A stretch of 64,000 nt of DNA from JAQWQB01 sp047636995 (GTDB lineage Bacteria; Bacteroidota; Bacteroidia; Flavobacteriales_D; Sanyastnellaceae): contig JBLIGQ010000011.1 of the NCBI GenBank assembly GCA_047636995.1, forward strand, positions 9,226 to 73,225. The letters are read 5' to 3'. The position numbers and the translations under genes are program-made. The notes under the pieces are model-generated. The model did not search any database. It was given only the letters and a program-made list of their open reading frames with translations, and was not told the origin of the DNA. Positions 49,680-59,013 of this stretch are shown here, piece after piece. The stretch's first letter is position 1. Each line of letters starts with the position of its first letter.

Positions 49680-52421
49680 TTATGCGTTCACCTTGCTAAA
49701 GGAGAACAATTTTTCAATAATGAATTGATGGCGTTGCTTGTGAATCACAGGTGACCCAGCTGCTGGACTGCCACTGGCATGCCTCGCAATTACGTCAATG
49801 TTGATCGGTAATTTCGCCGTTCTAAAGGAAGTCAAAATGTACGTCCAAGCGCCCATGTTTTCTGGCTCTTCTTGGAACCAGATGTAACGTTTGTTTTCGC
49901 CGTATTTCTTGATTAGCGCTTCCAATTGCTTTTGAGGGAGCGGATAAAGTTGTTCCATTCTCACAAGTGCAATATCGTCACCACTCTTAGTTAGCTCTCT
50001 GTGTTCTAACAACTCATAGTAGATTTTTCCAGAGCAAAGTGCTACTGTTTCTACTTCTTTTGTTTTCACATTTACGTCGTCAATGAGTTCCTGGAACCTA
50101 CCTTCTGCCAAGTCATCCATTTTGCTCACCGCTTGCGGGTAGCGCAATAATTTCTTCGGAGTAAAAACAATCAATGGCTTTCTGAATTGGCGCTTCACCT
50201 GTCTTCTCAACAAGTGGAAGTGGTTGGCAGGAGTGGTAGGATTGCACACTTGCATGTTCAACTCAGCACATTGCTGGAGGAAACGTTCCATTCTTCCGCT
50301 AGAGTGCTCAGAACCCATCCCTTCATATCCGTGAGGCAAGAATAAAGTCAAACCGTTCATGGTCTTCCATTTGTCTTCTGCCGCAGATAAGAATTGGTCA
50401 ATCATGATTTGGGCTCCATTGACAAAATCTCCAAACTGTGCTTCCCAGATGGTCAATCCTTGTGGGGTCCCGAAGGCATATCCGTAGTCAAATCCAAGTA
50501 CGCCATACTCACTTAATAATGAGTTGTAGATAGATAGCTTCGCTTGATTCTTGTCAAGGTGGTTCAAAGAAATGAACTCCTCTTCTTCTACTTCTGTCTT
50601 TACAACAGCATGTCTGTGTGAGAACGTTCCTCTTTCAACATCCTGTCCAGAGACGCGCACTGGGTGGTCTTCTACGAGCAACGTAGCATAAGCAAGCAAT
50701 TCGCCCATACTCCAGTCTAGGGCATCAGACTCAAGCATTTTCAGACGATCGCCCATCAACTTTTCGGTCTTTCTAAAAACCTTCTTTCCTTCTGGGAGTT
50801 GCGCAATTTTTTTCGCCAGTTCAATGAGCTTCTTTTTGGGAACGCTTGTATCTGGAGATTGGTCAAAATCTGCTGGAACTGCAGACTTATAATCCTTCCA
50901 TGTTTCTTCTAGGAAATGCTTCACATAGGCCTTCGAAATCTTCTTTGACCTGTCTAGACTTGCATCGAGTTCAACCTCTAGCGTATTTCTCATGTTGTCG
51001 CCATCCTCTTTTGTAAGAATGCCTTCAGCAAGCAATTTTTCAAAGTAAATCTCTCTTGGCGTTGGGTGATCACCAATGGCTTTGTACAACTTTGGCTGGG
51101 TGAACTTTGGTTCATCTCCTTCGTTGTGTCCGTATTTCCTGTATCCCAACAAATCGATGAAAACATCTCTATGGAAGGTTTGTCTGTATTCAATCGCCAT
51201 TCTCATGGCTTGGATTACTGCTTCAGCGTCATCTGCATTTACGTGAAAGACAGGGCAGAGAGTTGCTTTCGCCACATCAGTGCAATACGTAGAGCTACGA
51301 CCGTCAAGGTAGTTTGTTGTAAATCCAATTTGATTGTTCACTACAATGTGAACGGTTCCTCCGGTTCTATAGCCATCTAATTGGGCCATTTGAACAATTT
51401 CATAGACGATTCCTTGACCAGAAATGGCGGCATCTCCGTGGATCAACACAGGAACAATCGCTTTTTCGTCTTTAAGGTAATGATCAATTTTAGCGCGGGT
51501 TAATCCTTCAACCACCGGGTCAACAGCTTCAAGGTGAGACGGATTGGGCGTCAGTGTCAAATGTACTTTTTCACCTGAGTCAGTAATAACATCAGTACTG
51601 AAACCAAGGTGGTATTTCACATCTCCATCAAAATCCTCATCTTCATCATATTCTTTACCTTCAAACTCGGAAAAAATCTCTTCGTAAGGCTTTCCAAAAA
51701 TATGCGCTAGTGTATTCAAACGACCACGGTGGGCCATTCCTACGATGAACTCCTTCACCCCCATGCGCGATCCGATCTCAACCAAATCATCAAGTGCGGC
51801 AATCAAACTTTCGTTTCCTTCAATTGAGAAACGTTTTTGGCCTACAAACTTTCTTTGCAAAAACTGTTCAAATACAGTTGCTTGATTCAGCTTCTTGAAC
51901 ACCTGCTTTTTCTCATCATTATTGAGAACAGGTCTATTTTTGAGCTCTATACGGTTGCGAATCCACTCAACACGTTCTGGGTGGCGAATGTAGGTGTATT
52001 CAATTCCGATGTGCTGGCAATAGGTTTGCTGAAGATGCTCTTCAATCTCTTTCAACGTTGCTTTCCCAAGGCCAACAGTCTCTCCCGCTTCGAAATGCGT
52101 CCCGAGATCTGCTTCGCTTAATCCAAAGTTCCCAATTGACAAATCAGGGCTATACTGCCTTCGGGCGCGCACTGGGTTGGTCAACGTGAAAAGATGTCCT
52201 CTAGAGCGGTAGCCGTCAATGAGGTTCATCACTTTGAATTCCTTTTGGACATTCTCAGGAATTGCTCCTCCTCCGTCCTCAAAGTTCATTTTTGCAAAGT
52301 CGAAACCTTCGAAGAATTTCTTCCACCCAAATTCAACAGAATCAGGGTCTTTGCGATAATTCTTGTAGAGCTCATCTAAAGCGTCTACGTCGGCATTACT
52401 CAAGTATGAATAGTTATCCAT
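49680..52421 (-). CDS. sucA: 2-oxoglutarate dehydrogenase E1
   Basis: The 913-residue length is normal for SucA/OdhA. It has the N-terminal SYLSNADVDALDELYKNYRKDPDSV, the E1 core (RFSIEGNESLIAALDDLVE, GMAHRGRLNTLAHIFGKP), thiamine diphosphate binding (HGDAAISGQGIVYE and NNQIGFTT) and the C-terminal transketolase-like part (LTIWEAQFGDFVNGAQIMIDQFL, HGYEGMGSEHSSGR). It decarboxylates 2-oxoglutarate. A TAACTTTG element lies at 52449-52456 on the minus strand. Confidence 0.96.
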   Translation of the reverse strand: MDNYSYLSNADVDALDELYKNYRKDPDSVEFGWKKFFEGFDFAKMNFEDGGGAIPENVQKEFKVMNLIDGYRSRGHLFTLTNPVRARRQYSPDLSIGNFGLSEADLGTHFEAGETVGLGKATLKEIEEHLQQTYCQHIGIEYTYIRHPERVEWIRNRIELKNRPVLNNDEKKQVFKKLNQATVFEQFLQRKFVGQKRFSIEGNESLIAALDDLVEIGSRMGVKEFIVGMAHRGRLNTLAHIFGKPYEEIFSEFEGKEYDEDEDFDGDVKYHLGFSTDVITDSGEKVHLTLTPNPSHLEAVDPVVEGLTRAKIDHYLKDEKAIVPVLIHGDAAISGQGIVYEIVQMAQLDGYRTGGTVHIVVNNQIGFTTNYLDGRSSTYCTDVAKATLCPVFHVNADDAEAVIQAMRMAIEYRQTFHRDVFIDLLGYRKYGHNEGDEPKFTQPKLYKAIGDHPTPREIYFEKLLAEGILTKEDGDNMRNTLEVELDASLDRSKKISKAYVKHFLEETWKDYKSAVPADFDQSPDTSVPKKKLIELAKKIAQLPEGKKVFRKTEKLMGDRLKMLESDALDWSMGELLAYATLLVEDHPVRVSGQDVERGTFSHRHAVVKTEVEEEEFISLNHLDKNQAKLSIYNSLLSEYGVLGFDYGYAFGTPQGLTIWEAQFGDFVNGAQIMIDQFLSAAEDKWKTMNGLTLFLPHGYEGMGSEHSSGRMERFLQQCAELNMQVCNPTTPANHFHLLRRQVKRQFRKPLIVFTPKKLLRYPQAVSKMDDLAEGRFQELIDDVNVKTKEVETVALCSGKIYYELLEHRELTKSGDDIALVRMEQLYPLPQKQLEALIKKYGENKRYIWFQEEPENMGAWTYILTSFRTAKLPINIDVIARHASGSPAAGSPVIHKQRHQFIIEKLFSFSKVNA

Positions 52422-52448
52422 CAGGATATTCTAAAACGATTTGTAGTA

Positions 52449-52456
52449 CAAAGTTA
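52449..52456 (-). promoter_or_regulatory. -7 promoter element of the odhA-odhB operon
   Basis: TAACTTTG on the minus strand, 27 nt before the odhA start. No clear -33 TTG. Confidence 0.5.
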
Positions 52457-52471
52457 ACAAGTAAAAGCGAC

Positions 52472-52849
52472 CTATATACCAGTTCCCGATTTGATTTTTA
52501 GTCGAAACAAAACCTTTTTCACTTCGCGTTTTACGAGCATTACGGCAAGTTGATCTGCCAGATTATTAATTTCTGCGGTCTGCATGACGATTTTCACTTC
52601 TCGCTCACTTACGTCAACGCGGTAGAGGAGTTGCGCTAATTTTGATTTCTCTGAATTGAAAAGTTCACTAATCAAAAGCTTCGTTTCATTGAACAGCCAA
52701 TTGGCGTCAGCATCGATTGGGATTTTCTCAACTCGAATCCACTCCGCTCCCAGGTCTTTGTTGAGCTGGACTGCTGTCTCAAGGAGCACTTGCATTTTGC
52801 TCGTGCCTTCTGGAAACTTTTCTATTCGAATGAGGTCTTCAGTCATCAT
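52472..52849 (-). CDS. small conserved-looking protein of unknown function
   Basis: The 125-residue protein has no signal peptide or membrane segment. It is predicted to be mainly helical with one amphipathic strand region (LAQLLYRVDVSEREVKIVMQTAEINNLADQLAVMLVKREVKKVLFR), and I recognise no family. Its start overlaps the end of the prenyl synthase gene by 4 bp. It is therefore the last gene of the rmlA-prenyl synthase operon and is surely translated, but its role cannot be assigned. Confidence 0.75.
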   Translation of the reverse strand: MMTEDLIRIEKFPEGTSKMQVLLETAVQLNKDLGAEWIRVEKIPIDADANWLFNETKLLISELFNSEKSKLAQLLYRVDVSEREVKIVMQTAEINNLADQLAVMLVKREVKKVLFRLKIKSGTGI

Positions 52850-53847
52850 GTCTGTCTCATGTGCACCAATTCAGCAAGGTAATTGAACAAGGCTCGTCCT
52901 TCGCCTTCCAATTCCAGTCCGTCAAGCGCTTCCAAGGCTTTCTCGTAATGGAATTGCATTTGTTCGCGAAGCTCTTCTTCTGCGCCCGTAGCGATGAACA
53001 ACCCTTTTACCTCGGCAACCTTTGTTGCAGGGTCAGAGGAATTCCCAATCCATGCATCCAACTGGGCTAACTGTGAATGATTTGCCTTTGCCATGCACGT
53101 CAAATAAAGGAATGTTTTCTTGTCACAAAGAATGTCTCCACCAATTTGTTTTCCGAAGTGTTCAGGATCACCAAACGCGTCTAGATAATCATCTTGCAAC
53201 TGGAATGCGAGTCCTGCTTCCAACCCAAATTGGTAGCCTCGTTTTTGTTGTTCATCAGAAGCTCCGGCTATGAGCAAGCCTATTTGAATTGAGCACGCCA
53301 ACAAGACTGATGTTTTCAGCCGAATCATCTCTAAATACCCGTCAATTGTAACGTCAGAACGTTGTTCAAACTCCATGTCCAACTGCTGACCTTCACACAC
53401 TTCAAGAGCCGTTGCATTAAATAACTCCAGCAGCTGAGGTAGGTTTTTTGATTCACACTTCGCGAGGTGTTGATACGCCTGAACAAGCATGGCATCACCG
53501 CTCAAAATTGCAGTGTTCGAATCCCATTTTTCATGGACTGTTTGCTGGCCTCTTCGCAAAGGAGCTTCATCCATGATGTCATCATGCATCAAGCTGAAAT
53601 TGTGAAAAACCTCCACAGCCAAGGCAGCTGGAATGGCTTTCTCTACATCTCCCTTCACTGCGGCACATGCGGCCAAAACCATTGCAGGGCGGAGGCGTTT
53701 TCCACCAAGTTTCAACAGGTACTCAATGGGCTCATAAAGTCCTGCTGCTTGTCCTTTGTGCGCTTCTTGAAAAAGGGCCGCTTCTATTTGTTCTTTGTAT
53801 TGTCTGAGCAATACTTCGGGGGTCATCTCCACTGTTTTCACTTTCAA
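52846..53847 (-). CDS. polyprenyl diphosphate synthase (trans-type)
   Basis: The 333-residue protein has both aspartate-rich motifs of trans-prenyltransferases: FARM DDIMDEAPLRRG and SARM LQDDYLDAFGD, plus the substrate region GGKRLRPAMVL. Chain-length control residues before the first motif are FHNFSLMH. It probably makes farnesyl or geranylgeranyl diphosphate; the exact length cannot be read with certainty. It uses the products of the MEP route that includes ispD. It overlaps rmlA by 4 bp. Confidence 0.92.
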   Translation of the reverse strand: MKVKTVEMTPEVLLRQYKEQIEAALFQEAHKGQAAGLYEPIEYLLKLGGKRLRPAMVLAACAAVKGDVEKAIPAALAVEVFHNFSLMHDDIMDEAPLRRGQQTVHEKWDSNTAILSGDAMLVQAYQHLAKCESKNLPQLLELFNATALEVCEGQQLDMEFEQRSDVTIDGYLEMIRLKTSVLLACSIQIGLLIAGASDEQQKRGYQFGLEAGLAFQLQDDYLDAFGDPEHFGKQIGGDILCDKKTFLYLTCMAKANHSQLAQLDAWIGNSSDPATKVAEVKGLFIATGAEEELREQMQFHYEKALEALDGLELEGEGRALFNYLAELVHMRQT

Positions 53848-54716
53848 TGATCCGGGTGCATCAATTGTTCAAGGAGGTAGTCACCGTATCCGCTTTTTCT
53901 CAGCGGCTCAGCCAAGGAACGCATCTCTTGATCTGAAATGAACCCCATTCTCCAAGCAATTTCTTCAATGCAACCAATTTTTAAACCTTGACGCTCTTCT
54001 ATTACCTGCACATATAGCCCCGCCTGCATTAACGAAGTAAACGTCCCTGTATCCAACCAGGCCGTTCCTCTGGCCATTTTGGCAACTTTAAGCCTTTTGC
54101 GTTTGAGGTATTCCTTATTCACATCTGTGATTTCATACTCTCCTCTGGCACTTGGTTCTAAGTTTTTCGCAATTTGAATCACGTCGTTGTCATAATAGTA
54201 CAATCCTGGAACGGCATAGTTCGATTTCGGAACAGAAGGTTTCTCTTCAATGCTAATTGCTTTGCTATTTCCATCGAACTCAACAACGCCATAACGTTCG
54301 GGATCACTTACGTGGTAGGCATATACTAGCGCTCCATCAATGTCTGTGTTTTCGCGAAGCAACTTCCCGAAACCTGGCCCATAAAAGATGTTATCTCCTA
54401 AAATTAAAGCTACTTTATCATTCCCAATAAATGATTCTCCAATGACAAATGCTTGCGCCAATCCGTTTGGTTCTGGTTGCTCAGCATAAGAGAAGGTACA
54501 GCCCAAATTGGACCCATCTCCCAACAGTCTTTTGAAACCGGGCAAATCTTCTGGGGTCGAAATGATAAGGATTTCACGAATTCCACTGATCATTAATGTA
54601 GAAAGCGGATAGTAAATCATTGGCTTGTCATACACAGGCATAAGCTGCTTGCTCACCGCTTTTGTAATGGGATAAAGACGTGTGCCACTTCCTCCTGCTA
54701 GAATGATTCCTTTCAT
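53844..54716 (-). CDS. rfbA: glucose-1-phosphate thymidylyltransferase
   Basis: The 290-residue protein begins MKGIILAGGSGTRLYPITKAVSKQLMPVYDKPMIYYPLSTLM, the diagnostic RmlA start. It also has LILGDNIFYGPGFGKLL, VVEFDGNSKAISIEEKP and AWLDTGTFTSLMQA. It makes dTDP-glucose, the first step of the dTDP-rhamnose pathway; the last enzyme (rfbD) is at 25.4 kb. First gene of a three-gene operon. Confidence 0.95.
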   Translation of the reverse strand: MKGIILAGGSGTRLYPITKAVSKQLMPVYDKPMIYYPLSTLMISGIREILIISTPEDLPGFKRLLGDGSNLGCTFSYAEQPEPNGLAQAFVIGESFIGNDKVALILGDNIFYGPGFGKLLRENTDIDGALVYAYHVSDPERYGVVEFDGNSKAISIEEKPSVPKSNYAVPGLYYYDNDVIQIAKNLEPSARGEYEITDVNKEYLKRKRLKVAKMARGTAWLDTGTFTSLMQAGLYVQVIEERQGLKIGCIEEIAWRMGFISDQEMRSLAEPLRKSGYGDYLLEQLMHPDH

Positions 54717-54773
54717 AGTTGTGCGTTGCTCAAGTTGAATGCTAAGGTGGCGAATTTCAAACGGTCGTGAAAA

Positions 54774-57428
54774 TTAGTCGCCCATTTCCCCTTTACGCAC
54801 TTCCAATTCATCCAATTCAATGTCCTCTTCTTCGTCAATAATAATAAGGAATGGCTCACTAAACGCCTTTGTGGTTAACCAGCGTTCAAAGCTCAAGAGG
54901 AGCGATGGAAGAAGCACCAAATTTGAGAACATCGCAACAAGTAAAGTCATAGAGACCAGAACTCCGAGGGCCCGCGTACCATCAAACTCTGAGAGCGAAA
55001 ACATTCCAAAACCAAAGAACAACACGATGGAAGTGTACATCATGCTCACCCCTGTTTCTTTCACGGCTAAGATCACAGACTCCCTGATATTCCATTCTCT
55101 GATGCGCAATTCTTGCCTGTATTTCGCCAGAAAGTGAATGGTATCATCAACTGATATTCCAAACGCAATACTAAAAACCAAGATCGTAGATGGCTTAATT
55201 GCTATGCCAAAATACCCCATGACACTGGCGGTGAAAATGAGCGGAATCATATTTGGAACAAGTGAAATGAGCACCATTCTGAGCGACTTAAACAACAGCG
55301 CCATGATGACCGCAATTACGCAAATTGCCAACATGAGACTAATAAACAAGTTGTTCACCATGTAGCTAGTTCCTTCTAAAAACACAACACTCGTTCCCGT
55401 CAAAGTTACCCGTGTTCGGGTAGCGTCAATGCTGTTTGAAATAGCCGTCTTTAACACCTCCAAATCAGAAACTGATGAAATGCAGGCCAGTTGATCTTCA
55501 CATGATGTGTCTACCAATCCTTCAGCCGCCAGGTACTTAAAAGTGCTGTCTAAGAAGGCACCGTTTTCAGCTAAAAATGAATTCAGCCCTTTGATGGTTG
55601 CAGCGGAGTTGAATGCACTGTCAACACGATGAGCTGTGGGATTGAATATGGTTTCTATTCGTGGACGAAGCCCATCTAGTAAGGCAGTCATTTCTTTGGT
55701 ACCGATGTCTGCAACTTGAGACGTAATGCGCGTTCGTTGACGTCCTTCATCCATAAAAGTACGTTCAATGCCACCTGTTTCGTATTCACTTTGAAAGTAG
55801 GGACCAATGAAAGACTGTTCTTGCCTTGTCATAAGCTTATACTTGTCAGGATTCCCGCCGTAAAAGGCCTGTTTCCCGAACTTCACGGCATCCACGATGG
55901 AGAGCGACTTGCTGAACTGGTCGTATTCTGACAACAGTTCTTGCATCTGCTCCATTCTGCTTAAATTTTTAGGACGAAGAACTTGCCCTTTTCGGCGCGT
56001 ATCAATGATTACTTCGAAAGGCATGACCCCATTGAAGCGAGATTCAAACCACTGTAAATCTTTAATTACACGGTCATCCTGAGGGAGGTCATCAACAACA
56101 TTCCCTGTGGTTTCCATCTTGCTAATTCCGTAAAAACCAGCAACAACCATCACAACAGTGAGGATATACACAGGTCTTCTGTGATTCGTTACGATGTAAA
56201 CTAATTTGTTCACGGCATGAAAGATCCACTTGCGATCTAGGTGACGCACATGTCTGCGTTTTGGAGGCGGCAAGTAGCTAAAGACCGTTGGTATGGTCAA
56301 CAATGAAACAGCAAATACGGCAAGAATATTAATGGAAGCAATTACGCCGAACTGCTTCAGAATGTCAGAGTGCGTGAAAATAAAAGTCGCAAACCCCATT
56401 GCAGTCGTAGCGTTGGTTAAAAACGTTGCATTTCCAACCTTGTGAATAACCCGCGTAAGCGACCTTGCTTTGTTGCCATGCTTTTTGAATTCTGCATGGT
56501 ATTTGTTGAGCAGATAGATGCAATTAGGGACCCCAATGACAATCATTAGCGGAGGGATTAACCCCATCAACATGGTGATCGGATAATCGAAAATGGCAAT
56601 TAACCCTATAGACCAGACAACACCAATTCCCACCACAAGCATGGAGACCAGCATGACCACAAAATTCCTAAAGAACAGCAATAACAAAAATGCTGTAACA
56701 GCGGCAGCAAGCAACAAAAAAAGCTTTAATTCAGCCTTCACCTTAGCGGTCATCTGAGTTCGTATGTAAGGCAAGCCAGAAATGTGCACTTTCAGTCCTG
56801 TCTCAGCCTGAAAAGCATCTACCATGTTCAAGATTATTTGAACAGATTCTCCCCTATTTTCAGAATTAAACAGCTTCGCATTTACGAAGACCATCATCAA
56901 AGTAGCTTCGCTGTTATCTTGGTATAGTAGCCCTTCGTAGAACGGCAAGGAACGGACCTTTGCTAAGCCAGAGTCCAGTTCTGCCTGCGTCCGAGGCATG
57001 TTGGCAAATACCTTCTCAAAATCGAATTGTTGCAGTGAGTCATTTTTGACAATGGTATAGGACTGTCCGATTGAAAAAACCGAATCAATTGCGGCAATGC
57101 CTTCACCCGAAACGCCTTCTTCATTTTCCAGAAAAACACGAATTTTCTTGACATCCTGCCCGAGTTGATACCATTTCGAAAAATTCTCTATTGAGTAAAG
57201 GGCTTCGTCCTCAACTCCAAGAACGATTACATTTCCGTCTTCCGAAAAATTCTCAAGAAAATCTTGGTAGGCTATTGAGGTCGGATCGTTTTCTGGAAGC
57301 AAGCCGCCGAACTTGTAACTCATTCTGACGTCTTGCGCCTTCCAGCCCATAAAAACGGTCAATCCAACCAATACAATTAAGATTGGCAAACGGTAACGAA
57401 GGATGTAGGAAGCTAAGGATGTCCACAT
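54774..57428 (-). CDS. RND/MMPL-family membrane transporter
   Basis: The 884-residue protein has about twelve helices in two halves, each a helix followed by a large periplasmic domain and then five helices. The pattern FRNFVVMLVSMLVVGIGVVWSIG ... PNCIYLLNKYHAEFKKHGN and the second-half FGISVDDTIHFLAKYRQELR match the MMPL/SSD type of RND exporter seen in hopanoid or lipid transport proteins. The substrate is not known. It is a single gene divergent from lpdA, with a TATTTTTG element at 57480-57487 on the minus strand. Confidence 0.88.
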   Translation of the reverse strand: MWTSLASYILRYRLPILIVLVGLTVFMGWKAQDVRMSYKFGGLLPENDPTSIAYQDFLENFSEDGNVIVLGVEDEALYSIENFSKWYQLGQDVKKIRVFLENEEGVSGEGIAAIDSVFSIGQSYTIVKNDSLQQFDFEKVFANMPRTQAELDSGLAKVRSLPFYEGLLYQDNSEATLMMVFVNAKLFNSENRGESVQIILNMVDAFQAETGLKVHISGLPYIRTQMTAKVKAELKLFLLLAAAVTAFLLLLFFRNFVVMLVSMLVVGIGVVWSIGLIAIFDYPITMLMGLIPPLMIVIGVPNCIYLLNKYHAEFKKHGNKARSLTRVIHKVGNATFLTNATTAMGFATFIFTHSDILKQFGVIASINILAVFAVSLLTIPTVFSYLPPPKRRHVRHLDRKWIFHAVNKLVYIVTNHRRPVYILTVVMVVAGFYGISKMETTGNVVDDLPQDDRVIKDLQWFESRFNGVMPFEVIIDTRRKGQVLRPKNLSRMEQMQELLSEYDQFSKSLSIVDAVKFGKQAFYGGNPDKYKLMTRQEQSFIGPYFQSEYETGGIERTFMDEGRQRTRITSQVADIGTKEMTALLDGLRPRIETIFNPTAHRVDSAFNSAATIKGLNSFLAENGAFLDSTFKYLAAEGLVDTSCEDQLACISSVSDLEVLKTAISNSIDATRTRVTLTGTSVVFLEGTSYMVNNLFISLMLAICVIAVIMALLFKSLRMVLISLVPNMIPLIFTASVMGYFGIAIKPSTILVFSIAFGISVDDTIHFLAKYRQELRIREWNIRESVILAVKETGVSMMYTSIVLFFGFGMFSLSEFDGTRALGVLVSMTLLVAMFSNLVLLPSLLLSFERWLTTKAFSEPFLIIIDEEEDIELDELEVRKGEMGD

Positions 57429-57479
57429 GGATCAATGCGCTTTTGTGCAATATCTGTCTTTGACCAAGGTGCAAAGAAA

Positions 57480-57487
57480 CAAAAATA
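57480..57487 (-). promoter_or_regulatory. -7 promoter element of the RND exporter gene
   Basis: TATTTTTG on the minus strand, 51 nt before the start. It lies in the shared intergenic region with lpdA. Confidence 0.45.
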
Positions 57488-57542
57488 CAATCAAGCGAAT
57501 GTGAAATAAGTGCAAACCTGCTGACTGTTGTTGAGCGTTTCA

Positions 57543-57550
57543 TAACTTTG
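57543..57550 (+). promoter_or_regulatory. -7 promoter element of lpdA-hemH
   Basis: TAACTTTG, 23 nt before the lpdA ATG. Confidence 0.5.
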
Positions 57551-57573
57551 GCCTCTGAAACAGATTAGACCCC

Positions 57574-58977
57574 ATGGCAAAATATGATGTAGTCATTATT
57601 GGCTCAGGACCCGGCGGCTATGTAGCCGCCATCCGTTGCGCGCAACTAGGAATGAAAACCGCATTGATTGAGCGCTACGCTACGCTTGGCGGAACATGCT
57701 TGAATGTAGGATGTATCCCTTCAAAAGCGCTTCTTGATTCTTCAGAACACTATCACCAAGCGAAAGATCAATTTGCCACACACGGCATTAAACTTAACAA
57801 TTTGGAGGTAGATATGCCTCAAATGATCAAGCGGAAGCAAGAGGTTGTTGACCAAACTACTGGGGGAATTAATTTTCTGATGAAAAAGAATAAGATCGAT
57901 GTGCTGCACGGACATGGTTCTTTCAAGTCAGCTACTGAGGTTCAAATAGCGAAAGAGGATGGTTCAACAGAGACCATTGAGGCCACGAAAGTGATCATTG
58001 CTACGGGATCGAAACCAGCATCATTGCCTTTTATTAAAATAGACAAAAAACGCATTATTACTTCTACGGAGGCACTCGAATTAAAGAGCGTCCCAAAAAA
58101 GATGATCGTTATTGGAGGTGGCGTCATTGGACTTGAGATGGGGTCTGTTTATGCGCGTTTAGGATGTGAAGTGACCATTGTGGAATACATGGACAGCATC
58201 ATCCCAACCATGGATCGCTCTATGGGGAAAGAACTTGGCCGCTCCATGAAAAAACTGGGGATAAAGCTTCTTACCAGCCACAAGGTTAAGGAAGTAACCG
58301 GATCTTCGAGCAGCGTAACCGTAAAAGCAGACGATAAAAAAGGCAACGAAGTAGAGCTAAAAGCTGATTACTGCTTGGTCGCTGTTGGACGAAAACCATA
58401 CACTGACCAACTTGGATTAGAGAACACAGGTGTGAAAGTGGATGACCGCGGGAGAATTGAAGTGGACAACCATCTTGAAACAGCAGTCAAAGGAATTTTC
58501 GCCATTGGAGATGTCATCAAAGGAGCTATGCTTGCGCACAAGGCGGAAGATGAAGGGATTTTTGTTGCTGAATACATGTCGGGGCAAAAACCACACATCA
58601 ACTACTTGTTAATTCCTGGGGTGGTTTACACCTGGCCAGAAGTGGCTAGCGTTGGCTACACCGAGGAGCAGCTGAAAGAAATGGGCACGGCATATAAAGT
58701 GGGATCTTTCCCGTTTAAAGCAAGCGCAAGAGCACGCGCAAGCATGGACACAGATGGAATCGCGAAAGTGCTAGCTGATAAAGAAACAGATGAAATTCTA
58801 GGGGTCCACATTGTGGGACCACGGGCTGCTGACATGATTGCTGAAGCAGTAGTAGCAATGGAATTCAGAGCTTCTGCTGAAGACATTTCACGCATGAGTC
58901 ATGCGCACCCAACTTTCACAGAAGCGTTGAAAGAAGCAGCTTTAGCAGCAACAGATAACCGCGCTTTACACGTTTAA
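57574..58977 (+). CDS. lpdA: dihydrolipoyl dehydrogenase (E3)
   Basis: The 467-residue flavoprotein has FAD binding (VVIIGSGPGGYVAAIRCAQLG), the redox disulfide GGTCLNVGCIPSK, NAD binding (VIGGGVIGLEMGSVYARLG) and the C-terminal His-Glu pair SHAHPTFTEALKEA. It reoxidises the lipoyl arm of E2 in 2-oxoglutarate and pyruvate dehydrogenase complexes. The E1/E2 genes of the former are about 5 kb away on the other strand. Confidence 0.96.
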   Translation: MAKYDVVIIGSGPGGYVAAIRCAQLGMKTALIERYATLGGTCLNVGCIPSKALLDSSEHYHQAKDQFATHGIKLNNLEVDMPQMIKRKQEVVDQTTGGINFLMKKNKIDVLHGHGSFKSATEVQIAKEDGSTETIEATKVIIATGSKPASLPFIKIDKKRIITSTEALELKSVPKKMIVIGGGVIGLEMGSVYARLGCEVTIVEYMDSIIPTMDRSMGKELGRSMKKLGIKLLTSHKVKEVTGSSSSVTVKADDKKGNEVELKADYCLVAVGRKPYTDQLGLENTGVKVDDRGRIEVDNHLETAVKGIFAIGDVIKGAMLAHKAEDEGIFVAEYMSGQKPHINYLLIPGVVYTWPEVASVGYTEEQLKEMGTAYKVGSFPFKASARARASMDTDGIAKVLADKETDEILGVHIVGPRAADMIAEAVVAMEFRASAEDISRMSHAHPTFTEALKEAALAATDNRALHV

Positions 58978-59013
58978 TGAACCAACTGCAGTTTTAACTG
59001 TTGGGTAAGCTGT

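Noticed and set aside
53512..53528. tRNA T-loop-like TTCGAATCCC
   Set aside because: It lies inside the prenyl synthase coding sequence with no cloverleaf around it. No tRNA was found in the window.
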